In this document: positions 47,050 through 59,249 of the stretch, one piece after another
How positions within the stretch are numbered: position 1 is the stretch's first letter
How the letters are laid out: each line of letters opens with the position of its first letter
Source of the DNA: Marsupella aquatica
Lineage: Eukaryota > Marchantiophyta
Reading direction: 5' to 3'
NCBI GenBank assembly: GCA_973895155.1
Contig: OZ316895.1
Coordinates: forward strand, 23,188,001 to 23,252,000
Length of the DNA: 64,000 nucleotides
Notes under the pieces: model-generated
The model's database searches: none
What the model was told of the DNA's origin: nothing
The model's input: the letters and a program-made list of their open reading frames with translations, nothing else
Program-made: the position numbers and the translations under genes

Positions 47050-50000
47050 TACTACTAACATAGTTTAATTCTAGATGTATGGCCCAGGATGAACAACGAG
47101 ACAACAATCTGAGTCTAATAAGTGACCTCTCAACAGACAACCATTCTTCATGGATGAGAATTCCCAGCCCCGAGTTGATTGGGCATGCAAGTACAAATGT
47201 GCCCTGAGTGCAGCTAGTTATAACATGATTCCTAAAACCACCCATAGACGTCACTCAGACCATAAAGATGACATAAGGGAAGTCTTTCAATATCCTAGTG
47301 CTGCTACCCATCCTCCAAGCGTTACCCATGATATTAACTCCTAGGATATGAGCTTACAGCATAATTGAAGACCCTTGTTTCAATATGGATTCTGGTAATC
47401 ATTTGAGGCTAGCTAAGTGCCTCTGCCAATTATGTGGTGAGAGTGGGAAAATGATTCCAAGGAATATCCAAAGGAGGCATATGAGCATCGGTAGTTGGGC
47501 TCGCTCGATGATTGCAAGTAAGAGACTCTACATCTGAGAAAGGTAATGAGATCACACTCTCTTGAAGAAGATCTGAGAATGTAAGAGTTACAACACTTTG
47601 TATTGGGTACACATTCAAGAAGAAACTTATGATCTAGGAATAGGAAGCTACCCACACGAGGACCAAAGAATGGAGGGCTGCAACATTCATTCCAAGAGGA
47701 ATACAAGTTTGATGATAATTGTACTAGAGGGCCGACTGTGAACTGCTTGGATGATGTTATCCTAGAGACGGTGATCAATGGAACTTTTTCCAGTTCTAGA
47801 TCAGCACAAGGTAAGTGTTGTTTGCCAAAGGAGAGTTTTGAAAATATTATTTTGTGGCCTGAACAAATACCAAGATTCCATTGACATCCCGATTGACATT
47901 GTTGAGAATCCTATAGATTATAGGGGATTGTCGTTGGCAAGACTATTCTATTTAGCCGGCTGTGAATGGGACGGCTGCATCACAAAGTTGTAATAGTCTC
48001 ATGGAAGTATATGAGATGAATGGAATGACTGTTGCTGCATAATATGCACAGGAGAAGTAGGAGTTGAGCACACTCCAACAGTGTTTAAGCTCTTAGATGA
48101 ATACACCATATGCCCTTTTGAAGGTTGTGAAATTGAGAAATCCAAGATTTGCACATTCAATTATTTGCCGTTAGCAAAAATCTTCATTTCACTTCTTCAA
48201 AGCCAGACCTTTTGGTATGATATTCTATGTATGTGGCAGAATCAATGACAATGGCTACCGGAGTTGGAACAAAGACCATTTCATATATAGATGAGTTTTG
48301 GCATGGCACCAAGATGAAGAAGTACAAGCAATTTAATTATGGGATCCATAAATTATTTGGCAACAACCGTTGATTATCCCAATGTCAAGTGCGGAAAGGC
48401 TTATTGATTATGGCCACCTATTTGTGAAGAGTTGGAGAATGAGAAGAATTTTGACATGGAAACCACATTCTATCACTTTCCATGTGTTGCTTGCGCCACA
48501 CAGATTTACCAAAAAGCCAAGGATGTGAAGGTAGAATCTATACTCCTAAGTTATATATAGTAGATTAAGCAGATTACTGTAGAAGATAACACAACCTTCA
48601 TTGACAATTTTACATACTTGGTCTATATAGTCCACCAATTGAAAGATGAATGTGATTGAAGTTGTTTATCTAATCAAATTATACCTTGTGAGTGATGGGG
48701 TTCACCATTCAACATAGCTTTGATGGGACATTGGGACGACTTTCAAGCCGCAACCACTGTCCAAAGGGACTGTTGGACTGTGGAAATTACTATCCTAAAT
48801 GGTGGGAAAAGAGTACTACTGGATTCCAAATTGCTAAGCCTATTCCTTTACTTTCTATTCCCATGTCCTCTAAGTTATTACAAAGCAAAAAAAACATCAC
48901 TTGTTACAAGCTTTTTGGAACCCCTATGAGTGGGCTGATTTTTAGAATAGTTTTGTTCATAGCTTTCCTGTGAATTTGGATTCTTTATCTGGTTCCGTCA
49001 CTCATGCAAATAATAGGGACAGACACATTATTCAAGTAATACCCATGCTATGGACGGGTGATGGGCCATGCAGCCCAGAGTAAGATTGGAGGTACTTTAT
49101 TGATGGGATACAATGGTTGTAGGCATGATCTCTTGTATTCGGAGGGCATTCTATCAAATACCAAAGAAAAAAAATAGTTTATAGTCAGATTAGAAAGCAG
49201 GTTCGACTCCCACCAATCAAAAGGGATGTAGAAGGCATGAATTACTTTGGCAAATGCCTGAGAGAACCTACCAATGAAGAACCAAAAGCAGAGTACAAGA
49301 GACAATCAGAGTGACTTGTCACACTATTCAGATATGTGGTCCTTATATGATACTCATGGATTTGAAATATCACTTGATTTTAGTCAACTATTGTACCCTG
49401 ACCCATGCATTGCTTGGCACTTGGGGTGTTCAAAACTTTTAATGATAGGTTGTATGTTATAGTCTTGTAATGCTATAGAGGTGAAGAAGCTGATGAAGTC
49501 TTATAGATTGTAATGAACAATCGGCCAATTGGACTAGGGGCTCGTTGGCCACTTCCTCCTCTCTACATCAAAAATATACTAGGCATGGGATCAAATTAAA
49601 TGGAAGTTTTCAACTATAAAGCAAAGGAACACTTCTTATTCACAATGTATTGCACGGCTTCTATCCTCGAAGAATTGGGGCACACTCTTGTCACTCCCCT
49701 TGGTGCAAAAGGTGCAATTTTCATTCACTTGAGCATAATGTTTGTTCTTGTTCCAAAAAGACATGGATGGACAAGTGATATGCTTCAAAATGCAATACTT
49801 CATCTTTCTGCTTGGAGAGTGCTTACGGAAGAAACATATGGCCCAACCGACGTGGTGACTAGTATGTGGAGCATGTCATTGATATGTAACAACATTGTTT
49901 CTAACTATTAATTTAATAATAGCACATTCAAGTTTTTTTTTAACTAAATATTATTTAAGGATTCATTTGGACTTTTAAATAATGATGTATAGCTTTTACT

Positions 50001-51560
50001 TTAGACTTTGTAACTATTGCAGCTACCACTGATGTAGGTACTTGCCTGGTTTTTCAGGGAATGGTGAAATTTTGGATAGCATAGTTTGACATGGCCATCA
50101 TGACATATTCTAGTGTTATGGCTTTGAGCGTATGGTTAGTGGATACAACAACATCACTATAAATGAGAAATCAAGTGAGATGAGTTTTGCACGGTACTTC
50201 TGTTTATTGGTTGTTGTTTGAAAGAAGACGACAAAGTACCCGTTTATTCCAAAGATCACCCCGTGCAAAGACCAGCGGGGCACAAAGAACAACAAACCCA
50301 AAGGGCTACATCACACAAAAACCACACTCAAAGGGCGCAAAACATAGTTGGAGGAAACCACAAACACCTTATCCACATGATGGTAGGCAATAACAAGGGC
50401 CAACCACCCAACAAAAGGCAAGAGGCCTTAAACAAAACACCTCCCAAAAGAGAAGTTGATCTCAATGTATCCAACTATACGTGGATACAATGCTCTTTGT
50501 ATCCACGTGTAGTTGGACTCATAGTTGGAGATTTTTTGAGGCCCACATTGTACAATAGAAAGGTGTATGTGGTTACTAGTATAGAGCAAGCAACTCAGTT
50601 GTGGACCTTGGTGCACTATATGGCCCGCTTTGACTCTTCTTGCATACAGGTTGTAGCCAAGGGAATTTGTTGAGCATAAACAACAATCACAATGGCAAGC
50701 CCATGAACCATCTAGCGCACAAGAGTTAACACAGAGAGATACGTGATTCACCTCCACATGAGGTTACGTCCACGGGAACACACTAGAGCTTTACTGCACT
50801 CTAGGCCGGCCGGCCATACCAAGCATCCACAACACAAGCTCTCCCTATCTCTCAACTAGCTCCGTAACAATGAGTCTGAGTTCCTGCTCTCCAAGCAAAT
50901 ACCGCTTGGGTATAGTGTGTGCACAACATGACAAACCTAACCTAGTCTGTGACTAAGGTTAGCCCTAACTTCAATGGTACAGTCATAACTCTAGACCTAA
51001 GAGTAAATCCTAATAGAATTGGCATAGGGCCAAACAAAGGTTTGGAAGTTGATGTATTTACAGTTGGAGAGATTTCACAACATCCTATGTCACATTGGGT
51101 GGCTGAAAATGTTCTGAACCCTACTAATGACTACCTGTTCAGGCCTCAAATTGAGATTATTCGAGGGGCTTTTAGTTGATGGAGTGCACTATATGAATGA
51201 CCTGGCTGTGGTTGAGAATACCAACAAGGAGAGGCCATCATTGAAATGTAGAATTAAATCTTTCTTTGTCCATGCATTTGACAATCATTACCAGATTTTG
51301 TCTAAGGCCTGTTGCTATAATGAAGTGTCCATAGAAGGTGATGATGGCAAGGAAGTATTGTTTGACATTGATACAGACCCAAGTGAAAACCTTGGAAGTA
51401 ACGTCTTTCCAATGGTTAGCCTTAGGCATAGATTCATCTCACACCCAACAAAACAAGAACCTAGAGGTAAAAAAGCAATTGCACCAGGCATTTGAGTTTA
51501 AAGATAGCGTTCTCCCAACTCATTTGTTAGTACCTAGAAAACTTGGGTGTTGCCCTCCAA
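47050..51560 (+). mobile_element. Decayed Tnp2/CACTA-like transposon
   Basis: Broken plus-strand frames resemble the Tnp2 (Transposase_21) family. YTICPFEGCEIEKSKICTFN then YLPLA near 48105-48180 resembles its zinc-type segment. GHAAQSKIGGTLLMGYNGCR near 49065-49125 resembles its GxKGYxxCRxC region. LPPIKRDVEG and YFGKCLRE near 49210-49265 resemble the conserved YFGKRLRE-type stretch. SLYDTHGFEISLDF near 49340 continues the same pattern. A later segment near 51150-51450 (RPQIEIIRG, LLVDGVHYMNDL) needs another frame change at about 51170. Stops and shifts are everywhere, so it is a relic. No clear termini were found. Confidence 0.45.
50470..50517. repeat. 21-bp-arm hairpin inside the transposon relic
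   Basis: TCCAACTATACGTGGATACAA (one base split: arm 50470-50490) and its complement at 50497-50517 flank a 6-base loop, with one mismatch. Confidence 0.85.
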
Positions 51561-51599
51561 TCATGGTCTCTGTGTAACGGTGTTGTCATTGTATCACTA

Positions 51600-54570
51600 A
51601 CGGCTAGTGAACCCCACACAAATTTCTATTTGGCATACATTCATTGTTAAGGTTCACTATGATGCTGAAAAGAATGAAATGCAAAATAGTGATAGGAAAG
51701 TAGAAATGCTGTGCCGCTAGCTGTTGATCAATCAAGTGCCTACAAGGTTGGTGAGTGTGAGTTCTTCAAAGTATCTTCTCCAAATGAAGTCTTTACTTTG
51801 TTGTGGCAAAACATTTTGACAATTCTGAACCCTGCCTTATTTTGAGAGGACCCACCACCATGAGATGGAAAACACCAAAAAATTGGACCAGTAGTTTGTT
51901 TTTGAACAAGACCAGTTAAAAGCTTCCCTAGACAACCCGGTCCATACAATAAATCAAGATATATGATAGGAGAGTGCTAGCTAGGTGCGGCATGGATCAT
52001 ATCCATTATCTTCTTGCAATAATAGAGTGACCTCAAATAGATTTTGATCCTGACCAGTTCTTGCTAAGAAGCGAGGAGCCAAAGCTTGCAAGACCAAGGA
52101 ATAAAGGCTCTACATACCTGATCATGACAAATATTACAAAGTCAATCAATTAGAGGCCAATGACAAGTGAGTCACGTCCTAGGTTGCGTCCAGTTTAGCT
52201 ACTCAATGGATTTGTCTTGAGTTCTTTGTGGTGTAATTAAAGCCTTGGGCCCTCACTAAGGGAAATGTAATGAAATATACCTGTGACCGAAGCCTCCCCA
52301 GGTACCCCTTGTTATATTTTGGAGGAACATTTAAATCTATCTTGTTCGTTCTAAAAAGAAATTTTAGTCATATATAAAATCCTCCTAGGTTATTATAATC
52401 TTTGATAGTTTAGGAATTAAAATACCCTTCATTTGTTATAAAAACAAGGGTTAGATGATGCATATAAGCATCTTTTTCACATCGGGCCGTCCATTCTAGG
52501 GCAACCTCCCATTGAACGACTCCAAGCACCCAAAACCCAGATTACACCCAAATACAAGAGGGTTGGGGAAGGGGTTTAGGGTTTGGGGTTCTTGTGTGAG
52601 AACTGGTACAAGAGACTAACCCTATCATATACCCTAAACCAATGAGACTATGACATGTGGACCAATCAAATGCTGACACCTATCATGGAGTATTTACATA
52701 CCCCACCAGCTAATTATGTAATGGGCAACCAAATTTACAATAGTCTTTATTCCTTCTAACCTAGACTACGCATATATGGTGCCCTAGTTCATTCTAACCT
52801 TGTTCTATTATTTTCAAAACAGACTTAAAATACCCGTCGGACGTTCACACATATGTTTCGTTATTTCATAACTGAGGGCCCAGAGAATTAAAGGAGTCAG
52901 AGGTTGTTAGGAGCTAGTTTAGAGGTGGTAACCAGATGAAAATTAAAATTTCCTCTTTGCATAGTACGTCAATTCTACAATGATGTGAGTTGTCAATGCT
53001 ACAACACTTCTTTGCAGTGTTGTAGAGTCATTAGAAGCATATCAACAAAAGCAAAAATAAAAAAGAGTTGCTTTGAATGAATAATACAGCAGCTATATGA
53101 ACTTTTACATGAGGTCAGTCAAGCTCCATATTCCCCTTTACAATTAAAGGCTTGAGCTAAACTTAGGATATAACTCAAATATAGAATGGGCTGGTTGTGA
53201 GCATTTGAAAATGTGGTCGATCCACGGGGGCACTGTGTCCAACATGGCGGTCCATTCTAGTTTCAGTTCTGCAAAATTAAGTGGAAGAGGGTTGTGCAAA
53301 AAGCTGAGAACAAACTATTAACAAAAATTAAGTGTAGCAACGTAAATAATGGATTTTTTTCACAACTGTAGGCTATTTTGTCTCAATTAAGTACAATAAT
53401 AGCTTACATCATGTCTTGAAGTTCTTGGAGATTTCACTTCCACAAAAATGACATATCATGTGCGATAAAGAATAGGGTAATTTTATTGGTTCGAAGGGAA
53501 AACTTAAGAATTTTCTCAAAAGGACAATAGGGTCTTATAAATCCAATTTTGAGACTTATAAGAACATAAGACTTTATAGGGGTCGAAAATTAATATTTTC
53601 TCTTACATTTTAGGGGGTTCAAGGCCTAAAAACGTCGCAGGTGATGGGGGAGACTCCATATAATGAGACCCCCAAGTTGAATTTCTCTCCAGGTTTTATT
53701 ACAATGAACCGCTTGTGTACGTTTTTCTTTGTATTTTTATCTATGGCTATGGGCCATGACCTCCTTGCCAGCCTTGCTTGGGGTTTTGAGATTTTGGCTG
53801 CCTTGGCCACCCAACCTCGAAGGTTATCCAATTTTCTTAATAAATTGCAATCATAAGCTACTCTCAAGGACCAGGGTCTAGAGTGAAGCCTTTCTACCAT
53901 AACTCCAAATAAAGACAAAACTGGACTCAAAAGTAAGGACAAAACTGGACTCTAAATAAGGACAAAATGAGGGTGAACAAAAAATGGGGATGGTAAAGAG
54001 GACATAGTATAGAATTCTTTTTTTGCAAGTTTTTTCTTGGTCTTCATCTCTGTTTATGTTTATTATTCATTATCTTTTCTTGGTCCATGTCCTTAGCCTA
54101 GCCAGGAGGATAAGTGAGCCAAGGATGTGGTTCTTCCATGCCTTGTCAAAGTACCAGGGATGCTAGAAAAGAAATCTAAATGTTACCAACCACTGAGAGA
54201 ATCATTCCTAAATATGTATCAAGACAAAGGGAGAATTGGAAGGAAAATTTGAGACATGGATTCAAGATGACTTGAAGCCACCCTCCTTCTTGGCCTCCTG
54301 GGTAGGGAAGGGGGGGAGGGGCCTTCCAATCTTAATCACTTGTTTCCCACTTCTTTACCCTACACTAACAACCAATACCTAGTGACCAAAATCACTCTCC
54401 TTAATATTCACAGGAAGGGCCCAGCCATATATAGTTGGACTATGTGAATATATATGTGGGCCCATCCATATTGACAAACATAGTCCAATTATTAAAAAAA
54501 AACTTTTAGTAGACCAATTAGAGCCTAGAGCTTCACTATACTCAGGTGGTCATGAAGGGTATATTTCATC
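51600..54570. other. AT-rich spacer
   Basis: No gene recognised. Includes a short ..GGACAAAACTGGACTC duplication at about 53911-53960 and a hairpin at about 54434-54490. Open frames near 53620-53942 lack any family resemblance. Confidence 0.35.
54434..54490. repeat. Imperfect hairpin, about 26-bp arms
   Basis: Left arm TTGGACTATGTGAATATATA then TGTGGG pairs imperfectly with CCATATTGACAAACATAGTC then CAA. It may be a degenerate miniature transposon or small-RNA-like stem. Confidence 0.6.
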
Positions 54571-54573
54571 GCT

Positions 54574-54775
54574 GATTATAGTAGGTCGCGAAATTGTGAA
54601 TTATAGTAGGTCGCGAAATTGTGAATTATAGTAGGTCATGAAATAGTGAATTATAGTAGGTCGCGAAATTGTGAATTATAGTAGGTCGCGAAATTGTGAA
54701 TTATAGTAGGTCATGAAATAGTGAATTATAGTAGGTCATGAAATAGTGAATTATAGTAGGTCATAAATGGCAGAC
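54574..54775. repeat. 25-bp tandem array, about 7.5 copies with two unit types
   Basis: Unit A is GTAGGTCGCGAAATTGTGAA plus TTATA; unit B has CATGAAATA in place of CGCGAAATT. The order is A-A-B-A-A-B-B plus a partial copy, so the array grew by duplicating an A-A-B block. Confidence 0.92.
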
Positions 54776-54789
54776 TTGGATAGAAAGTT

Positions 54790-56340
54790 ATAGTATAGAG
54801 AAGACAATCACCAACGAATAACATGGAAAAATAACACTACAGATATAGCAAAGACACCTTTTAGATAAGAAACAACAACAAAAAACAAAAGCAATGGAGT
54901 CTTACGTGCTGACGTGTTTTCTCCTCATTCGCTGCAAGCTGAGCAAGCTACAGGTGGCACCAGGACTAGCATGCATGACACTTGTAACCCATCCACGTGG
55001 CACGGGGAGGGCCTGCTTGTGAAACGCACAGAGGACTTCAGATCCTTCCAAAGGTTTTTGGATGGGGATGGTGACGATGATTTTCTCTCTGGGTTCGAGA
55101 GATTCGTTCGTCTGGACACAAACAGTCATCTCTTCTTGCACTTCGCATTGGATCTGAGCTTTTCTCGAAAGATTCATGGATTTTGTGCAATCTGTCTGGA
55201 AGACCTCTCACTGTGGCTATGTCATCTTCGCCTTCTTTGAATAGTTGACGATACCGTCTATGGCGGCACTTGGGTCGAATGTGCTTCTGAATGAGCGAGT
55301 TCGAAGTTTCAAGTCGTGGATTTGCTAGATTTTAGGATAGAGAGATTCTTTGAGAAGCTCAGTCGAGTTGAAGCTTGGAGCAAGGCAGTAATTGAGCAGC
55401 CTGCAGAGGTCGAAGAGGTGACAGGAGGTGCTGTTGCCAGTGGGTCAGAATGGCAGCGCTGAAAGTCTTCAATCCCCCTTGTCGAGGAGCGGCTCATGGT
55501 CTCACGGCTCTGAACTTTGGTGAGTGGTTCTTCACAATTGGGCAATTGGACTGTCAGACTTCATGGTGTGGAATTGGAGAATCCTCTGTTTTAAGTCGTG
55601 GGTAGGGTCTAGATGTAAAAGTTGCAATTTCTGAAAAAAGGTCAATCGAAGCACGGGTGTTGTGATTACAAGGTGGACAACTGCCGCAGGTCGGTCTTCA
55701 GGGATCCTAATCTGTAGTGTTAGAGCTAATACTGGATAAATGAAAGCTCTCTGGTTTACGGGCGATATAGCATTTCGTCTTGGGCCCATCATGATGGGTT
55801 GCTGATATCTCCCGCCATTTACAGCGCAGATCACCCTGCTGGTTTTTCTGTCTAACAATGCTTCAAGAAAATGTCGAGACTTCAACTCACGGGCACACTT
55901 ACTGTTCTGAATTGAAAGCTTCCATTTGGAATCTGAAAGAGCTGCATCTCTAGAGCCTCGTTTCAACGCCTAGGGACTCCTTCGCCATCCCACTATTTGA
56001 TCCCTCACCTTGTCTGCCCAGATTGCAGTAGCTTGAGGTTAATGAGAGGTTCTCTTGCCTCTGTTTGAACGCCTTCCATTGAAGTTTCTGGTTTGGACAC
56101 CGAGCTGAATGCACTCAGTAACATCACCTGGTATTCTCAAACGAAACGCAACCTTGATGGGTACCCTTGATGAGAGTTTAGGGTGGATAGAGGATTCACT
56201 CCTTTTATGCATACTTCTGAATTTCCTCTATGAGATCAAGTTGATCACCGTTAGTGGGTCCCTACACAATTACACTGTCCTCAGTTTGACACTGTTCTCA
56301 ATGGATATCGTCATTTGTCTTCCAAATACCACCTCTCAAA
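54790..56340. other. Region upstream of the chloroplast membrane protein gene, unassigned
   Basis: Several overlapping open frames lie on both strands (for example minus 55966-55532, minus 55177-54902 and plus 54914-55240). Base composition is more gene-like than in the repeat spacers. I cannot assemble a spliced product or recognise a family, so a minus-strand gene here remains possible. Confidence 0.3.
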
Positions 56341-56346
56341 TTCATT

Positions 56347-57288
56347 ATGGCCGTCAAACGTGCAGGTTCTTGCAAGAGAACAGCATTCTGTGAGCTGAGG
56401 TTATGTCAGTTGCGGTCAGGCTTTGGTGGCTCCTTGGGTCTGGGAATCACTCATCTCCGGAAAGAATGTGGGACAACACGACGAAGTAAGACATTCAAAT
56501 CAAGAATGTTGACAAAGGCGCAAGATGGAGGAGGAGAAACGGGCACAGCGGAGGACAAAAGTACAAAGCAAGCCAGCGATGAGCAAACGGATAACAGAAG
56601 CGCTAAGATTCGCACCACGATCACCGAATTTCTGGCAAAGAAAGCAGGATACAGCTGGTTGCTGGGTCCAGCAGCCGTGACAGCTGCAATTGTAATCCCG
56701 GCCACATCCATTGATCTCGTGAGTCTGTACCAAAAGAACTTCCTACTGGGTTTAGCTGCAATCTGCGGTCAGGACATTCTTTTTGTTCTCGCTGCGGATC
56801 TCTTCCTCGTGCTATCCGACAAGCTGGGTCACCATCAGCAGGTCTCTGGTGGGCCTCCACCCTGGATCGGCCCCTGGGAGTACACTGGGTATCCCAAGGG
56901 CTACCCAAAGGTGTTGAATTACGTCACCTATGCCAGTGTGGGATTGGGTATTTTGGCTATGGTTTTGTCCCTCTTTACTGGCAAGTTGCCAGGTGCTGTC
57001 GCTATCTTTGGGCCAGTCCTAGGTCTCATCTTTTCCCAGGTGGCGTATGAAAGGCTCCTTGCAAACGACAGGTTGCCGGTGTTTCCCATGGTTCCAATTG
57101 TGTACACAGTCTATCGCTTGAGACAATTGAGTCGAGCTGTGACATTACTCCCATTCATTGCGGGGGGAAGTGGCATTCTAGCTAGATGTATTCACATCTC
57201 GTCCAGCCTCTGGGCTCTATATCTAGGTATGTATTTGACTCAGCTCCCCTGGCTGTACTCTACTTGGAATTCGAATAAGGCGACGTGA
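56347..57288 (+). CDS. Chloroplast-targeted multi-pass membrane protein, uncharacterised plant family
   Basis: Single exon, 313 residues. The first ~60 residues are rich in Arg, Ser and Thr (MAVKRAGSCKRTAFCELRLC...), consistent with a chloroplast transit peptide. An acidic, Gln/Thr-rich linker follows, then about five hydrophobic spans: SWLLGPAAVTAAIVIPATS, FLLGLAAICGQDILFVLAAD, VGLGILAMVLSLFTG, VAIFGPVLGLIFSQVA and a C-terminal one. Between spans one and three is the conserved-looking GGPPPWIGPWEYTGYPKGYP. PIVYTVYRLRQLSRA is another likely signature. I recall a similar uncharacterised Arabidopsis chloroplast protein (probably At1g48460), from memory only. Function unknown; an envelope or thylakoid location is inferred. 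Confidence 0.75.
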   Translation: MAVKRAGSCKRTAFCELRLCQLRSGFGGSLGLGITHLRKECGTTRRSKTFKSRMLTKAQDGGGETGTAEDKSTKQASDEQTDNRSAKIRTTITEFLAKKAGYSWLLGPAAVTAAIVIPATSIDLVSLYQKNFLLGLAAICGQDILFVLAADLFLVLSDKLGHHQQVSGGPPPWIGPWEYTGYPKGYPKVLNYVTYASVGLGILAMVLSLFTGKLPGAVAIFGPVLGLIFSQVAYERLLANDRLPVFPMVPIVYTVYRLRQLSRAVTLLPFIAGGSGILARCIHISSSLWALYLGMYLTQLPWLYSTWNSNKAT

Positions 57289-57299
57289 TCTCCATTCTC

Positions 57300-59240
57300 T
57301 TTGAGCGACATTTCAAGATTTTGTTCGATCTCCGATTTTTTCGGTGTCTTCTTGCTTCAACCTCAAACAGTAGCAGATGCTTTCTCTTTGAGTCTGCTTG
57401 CTCAATGTTGAATCTACCATTAGAGGAAGGTAGTTCATGGTTGGAAGACAGGTTTTTTTCCTGGTTGTAACTTCCACACTAACGGCTTCGACTTGTAAGC
57501 TTGCCAAGCACTCACTTTCTCTTCTGTACATGAAATCGTTACTTGACCTGATCTAATCCAATCTCTTCGTCGTGACCCTGTACTGCTGAATTGGTACTTA
57601 TTTGTCCATCTCTTGAGTTTACACAGAAAGGTTAGGAAACTCATTCTTGAAGTTTTATCTCCTGAAGGAAAGAGAGGTCAATCATCTCATCTGGAACCCA
57701 TGCTCCACTGAACTTTCTACATGCTTGCCCAATATTTGGTATTATGCTTCCTCATGAGGAATTACACATCAGTGGCGGATGGAGGGACGCTGAACTCGTA
57801 AGGCAACTAGAAGTTTCTGCACACATTGTAGGTGGAAAATAGGGTGACAAGCCTCTGTGATGATGTCTTGAAGCTTAGAACTAATCACATCATACCCTGT
57901 ATGCCATAAGTTTAAATCAGATCTTGTGTCTGATGTCTTCCGTTTTATGTTCTTGGGACTTGATTCGAGCTGCTATTCTACGTCCGAGTTAATGGTAGTA
58001 TCCGGTCATGTGGAGGGTGTAATTCAAGTAGAGGAGCAGACTCCAGAAATCATTGAGACAGCACCTTTCATGAAAGGTCGAGCCAAGGACTTTGGATGAG
58101 AACAGAGTAACCCAACTAGTATCATCACTTCCATTCTAATGATGCGTACTCGGGTCTTACGCAGTCCTTGTCCATGGAGAAGTTGGTGAGCAGATTCGAG
58201 AAATAACCTTATAAAACGGGTTCCACTTGCGTTCCCAAAACAAGACCCAGCCAACATGTTATCTTTCACTGGACGGCCCTAAAAGCTGTGATGCGGTCAA
58301 GCTCACATTGTCGCATGTAGTCCTTATTGGTAGTGTAGCTTTTAGTGAGGTCTCTTGAGATTTTTGGTATTCACGGAGACCATTCTCAATGATCTGACAT
58401 GCGAGACACAACATCTGACCAAGGATGCAATTTTGAAAGGGCCCCTGACATGAGATGCCCACATCTGCCAAAGGTCTCAACTTTGAGGACCCTGACACGA
58501 TAGATGGCTCTTAAGTTGTGTAGGCGATTGATTCTGGTGCTCTATGGTGCCCTCCGTGGATTGGAATGTAATGAAATTCGCCTACAACATGTTCATACTG
58601 CATATCAGTTGGTGGATTCTAATTCATTTATTCATTGAGCATTAGCCTGCATCTCAAGCAATCGCGTCCAAGCTCACCAATTATATACCCCAAACGAATA
58701 TTTCTGATTGCTCCCACCGGACCTTTAATCACCCCCTCCTCATGTCGTGTATGTTTCACGTCTTGGTAGCATTCATAGCGAGCTCTACTTCTTGAAGTCA
58801 AATAATTATTCGGTGCTAACTGCGTATGTTTGACGGCCAAGAGTGTCTATAACTTTGACTAATGGTGCCCCCATGTAGCTAGAAAGGCAAAATCGGACTC
58901 CATTCTGAGCATCCCCGAAATCGAAGTAGAGGAAGCACTGTACCACTGCTATCAGTAGCTCATAAACTGCTACTGCATCGATTGTGATGTAGAGCCACCA
59001 TTAAATTCCTCCAAACCTGTCAATGCCAAAAAGATGCGCTTTTTGCAGTAATTTCTAGAATGCTGCTATTGTAAGGCCACAACTTTCCAGTTTGCCCGTG
59101 GGATAACTAAGTATGGACCTTATCAGGCCATGTTTGTTATATGGACAACTTCTGTCCATTGGGTTGTTCAACGAAAAACAAAAATGGCGGTACGAGGGCG
59201 GCTACCCCGTGGGTTCTCGATTATCCGTTTGTTCGGAGGA
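57300..59240. other. Spacer between two convergent genes
   Basis: Contains the 3' untranslated parts of the flanking convergent genes. Small open frames such as minus 58269-58024 and minus 58840-58628 show no family resemblance. Confidence 0.4.
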
Positions 59241-59249
59241 ACAAACCTT

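Noticed and set aside
49190-49225. tRNA-like T-loop GGTTCGACTCC
   Set aside because: No matching A-box, acceptor stem or anticodon arm is found upstream; the words fall inside the Tnp2-like relic.
50218-50673. 151-codon plus-strand frame
   Set aside because: Contains the hairpin at 50470-50517, has no domain and lies in transposon-derived DNA.
46120-54570. LTR retrotransposon
   Set aside because: I looked for long terminal repeats, a primer binding site and Gag-Pol motifs such as the YxDD reverse transcriptase box and found none.
54574-54775. CRISPR-like spaced repeats
   Set aside because: Units are contiguous without unique spacers and the host is a plant; this is a minisatellite.
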